A stretch of 64,000 nucleotides of DNA from contig NZ_CADEFI010000007.1 of assembly GCF_902826555.1 (NCBI RefSeq), forward strand, positions 24,207 to 88,206. The letters are read 5' to 3'. Position 1 is the stretch's first letter. Each line of letters opens with the position of its first letter. This DNA comes from an uncultured Hyphomicrobium sp. GTDB taxonomy: Bacteria; Pseudomonadota; Alphaproteobacteria; Rhizobiales; Hyphomicrobiaceae. Of this stretch, positions 62,279 through 64,000 are shown in pieces. Position numbers and translations under genes: made by a program. Below the pieces are notes generated by a model, which was given only the letters and a program-made list of their open reading frames with translations, made no database searches and was not told where the DNA came from.

Positions 62279-62743
62279 ATGCGCCTTGCGCTCTATCAAC
62301 CCGACATTCCGCAGAACACCGGAACCATTCTTCGACTTTCGGCCTGTGTTGGTGTCGCCGTGGATCTGATCGGGCCTGCGGGCTTCGATATCAGCGACCG
62401 GTCATTCCGGAGGGCTGGACTCGACTATTTGGATCACGTCGCGCTTACCCGCCATGAGAGCTTCGCCGCCTTCGATGCGCGCCTAGCGGAATCGACTCCA
62501 CCGCCGCGACTCGTGCTGCTGACTACACACGCCAGCGAGTCCCATCTCGGATTCGCGTTTCGCGACACCGACGTGCTGCTGCTTGGCCGCGAAAGTGCGG
62601 GCGTTCCGGAGGCGGTGCATAAGCGGGCCGACGCGCGCATCCGCATTCCGATGCGGGAAGGCCTGCGTTCACTGAATATTGCCGTTGCGGCGGCGATGGT
62701 GCTGGGGGAAGCGCTCAGGCAGACGGGCGGCTTTCCCGCGTAG
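62279..62743 (+). CDS. trmL: tRNA (cytidine(34)-2'-O)-methyltransferase
   Basis: A 154-residue SPOUT methyltransferase that 2'-O-methylates the wobble nucleotide of tRNA-Leu isoacceptors. It starts RLALYQPDIPQNTGTILRLSACVG and has DVLLLGRESAGVP and RIPMREGLRSLNIAVAAAMVLGEALRQ, the three SPOUT motifs. The size is normal. ATG 62279 is chosen; longer frames upstream cover the intergenic region and are not supported. Divergent from petA. Confidence 0.93.
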   Translation: MRLALYQPDIPQNTGTILRLSACVGVAVDLIGPAGFDISDRSFRRAGLDYLDHVALTRHESFAAFDARLAESTPPPRLVLLTTHASESHLGFAFRDTDVLLLGRESAGVPEAVHKRADARIRIPMREGLRSLNIAVAAAMVLGEALRQTGGFPA

Positions 62744-62763
62744 GCATCAGGGCCGAGCGGTCG

Positions 62764-63294
62764 TCAGCCTTTGTTCAACAATAGGGTGAGGCCGACCAAG
62801 GTCTCGCTGAAGAACTGGATCTCGACCATCTGCCGCTTGTCCTTGACGATGATGTCCATGTTTGCCGACAGGGTCGAGCCCTCGGTGCCCTTGACCGATA
62901 CGCGGAAGCCGCGCGGCGTCACCTGGCCGTCGAGCGACCCGGCGATGTTGTACATCTCTTCCTTCCAATCGCCGGACAGCTTGCCGTCGGCGTGGCGGAC
63001 AACGCTCTTCAGCTCGATCTTGCCGCCGCCGGAGGCGCAGCGGATCGTCTGCTTCAGGACGTTGCCTTCCTCCTCGACGAAATAGGTGGCACGGCACTTC
63101 ACCTGCTCGGTTTTGCCGTCCTTGAAACGCAGACGGCCTTCGCCGCCCCACCAACCATCGATGCTGGCAAACGGACCGACCGTCTGCGGAGCTGCATCGA
63201 CGGCCGGAGCCGAGACGACCGCAAAGCCCCACGTCACGGCTGCGACGAACGTGACCGCAAGCCCGCGCCTGATCGTGATCAACGGAAAGGTCAT
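62764..63294 (-). CDS. Exported hypothetical protein
   Basis: A 176-residue protein. A signal peptide ends near APAVDAA. The mature part has WWGGEGRLRFKDGKTEQVKCRATYF, IRCASGGGKIELKSVV and a C-terminal beta-rich region with DIIVKDKRQMVEIQFFSETLVGLTLLLNKG. Two Cys may form a disulfide. Homologues are widespread and unnamed in Hyphomicrobiales. ATG 63294 has GGGGACC upstream; ATG 63309 is an alternative. Function unknown. Confidence 0.75.
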   Translation of the reverse strand: MTFPLITIRRGLAVTFVAAVTWGFAVVSAPAVDAAPQTVGPFASIDGWWGGEGRLRFKDGKTEQVKCRATYFVEEEGNVLKQTIRCASGGGKIELKSVVRHADGKLSGDWKEEMYNIAGSLDGQVTPRGFRVSVKGTEGSTLSANMDIIVKDKRQMVEIQFFSETLVGLTLLLNKG

Positions 63295-63508
63295 GTGGTC
63301 CCCGCGCATTGCGCTCGAATCCCGGCGCGCATAGCTTGCCGACCGCCCGTTGGCTTGCAACAGGGCGCCTCGCCCCACGCATGCGATCTTGACGGGTCTG
63401 TGTCGGCGCGGCCTCAGGCGATTTCATGCCTGTTTTCCAGGCGCACGCCCGCGAACGTCATGGTCCATACCGTGGCGGCCGACATGGATCAGGCTGTTGC
63501 GGAGCCGG

Positions 63509-64000
63509 CTAGAGACCGAGCTTCGCCTTCAGGATGTCGTTCACGGCGGCGGGATTTGCCTTGCCGCCCGTCGCCTTCATGACCTGGCCGACGAACCAGC
63601 CGATCATGGACGGCTTGGCCTTGGCCTGCTCGACCTTGTCGGGGTTGGCGGCGATGATCTCGTCCACCGCCTTCTCGATGGCGCCGGTGTCCGTCACCTG
63701 CTTCATGCCGCGGGCTTCGACGATCTCCGCGGGGTCGCCGCCCTCGGTCCAAAGGATTTCGAACAGATCCTTGGCGATCTTGCCGGAGATGGTGCCGTTG
63801 GCGATCAGGTCGACGAGGCCGCCGAGCTGCTTGGCCGAGACCGGCGAATGCTCGATGTTCTTGCCTTCCTTGTTCAGGCGGCCGAACAGCTCGTTGATGA
63901 CCCAGTTTGCCGCCAGTTTCCCGTCGCGACCTTTGGCGACGCTCTCGAAATAGTCGGCGTTGTCCCGCTCGGCGACGAGCACGGTGGCGTCGTACGCCGA
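63509..64000 (-). CDS. gatB: Asp/Glu-tRNA amidotransferase subunit B, C-terminal part
   Basis: The last 163 or so residues of GatB, running off the window's right end, so the start is not seen. Visible are the helical linker ([17 protein letters not shown] [15 protein letters not shown]) and the YqeY-like tail with [27 protein letters not shown] and [31 protein letters not shown]. GatB, with GatA and GatC, converts misacylated Glu-tRNA-Gln or Asp-tRNA-Asn to the amide form. Confidence 0.94.
   Translation of the reverse strand, partial: SAYDATVLVAERDNADYFESVAKGRDGKLAANWVINELFGRLNKEGKNIEHSPVSAKQLGGLVDLIANGTISGKIAKDLFEILWTEGGDPAEIVEARGMKQVTDTGAIEKAVDEIIAANPDKVEQAKAKPSMIGWFVGQVMKATGGKANPAAVNDILKAKLGL

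Overview
The window reads as a GC-rich alphaproteobacterial chromosome, most likely Hyphomicrobiales and possibly Hyphomicrobiaceae (Hyphomicrobium-like). Grounds: a RirA-type iron operator and an Irr-type iron control element, a formaldehyde-activating-enzyme homologue, a short-type ArgC, a DUF2842 protein, a fused cNMP-patatin, and many small exported proteins of the kind common in that order. The family placement is inference. No phage, transposase, integrase or CRISPR array was seen.

Layout. 45-3137: O-acetylhomoserine sulfhydrylase (metY), then divergent heme genes hemP and hutX around an iron operator, followed by an unknown CxxC protein. 3359-8344: an OmpA-like protein with a 40-residue repeat, then a very large TPR / O-GlcNAc-transferase-like / methyltransferase fusion on the minus strand. 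8556-18755: a tightly packed plus-strand operon for a surface sugar. It holds CDP-glucose formation and dehydration (rfbF, rfbG), a C-methyltransferase, a 3,5-epimerase, a family 2 glycosyltransferase, a DegT aminotransferase, a CmcI-like methyltransferase, a GNAT acetyltransferase, a WbqC protein, a PhyH-like dioxygenase and a second zinc-ribbon methyltransferase. 18888-35815: housekeeping and accessory genes (chromate transporter, FadL porin, GGDEF-EAL protein, tRNA-Tyr, rlmB, small exported proteins, galE, tRNA-Thr, isolated fliG, Fae-like protein, HAD phosphatase, ribA, family 3 glycosidase, VOC/CoA-binding fusion, enoyl-CoA hydratase).

36156-40697: ribosomal proteins L13 and S9 behind a recognisable promoter, a TerC-family protein coupled to argC, heme A synthase and small membrane proteins. 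40657-47857: a second polysaccharide locus with a deacetylase, a Wzz/BY-kinase-like protein lacking its Walker A lysine, a Wza-type export lipoprotein, a GT4 glycosyltransferase and a polyprenyl-phosphate sugar transferase. 47835-56818: cNMP-patatin, an OB-fold-like/unknown pair, a DevBCA-type ABC exporter with a plus-strand terminator between its permease and ATPase genes, two related exported proteins, and an alpha/beta hydrolase. 56819-64000: bacterioferritin behind an Irr-like box, a lone receiver domain, MTA phosphorylase, the cytochrome bc1 operon (petABC), trmL, an exported protein, and the 3' end of gatB.

Functional threads. Iron and heme handling appear at both ends (hemP/hutX under a RirA-like site, bfr under an Irr-like site, ctaA between). 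Two loci serve surface polysaccharides: the 8.6-18.8 kb operon probably makes and decorates an unusual 6-deoxy sugar, while the 40.7-47.9 kb locus starts and exports a polymer; neither has a recognisable polymerase or flippase here. Several proteins could not be assigned and are described only by what is visible.
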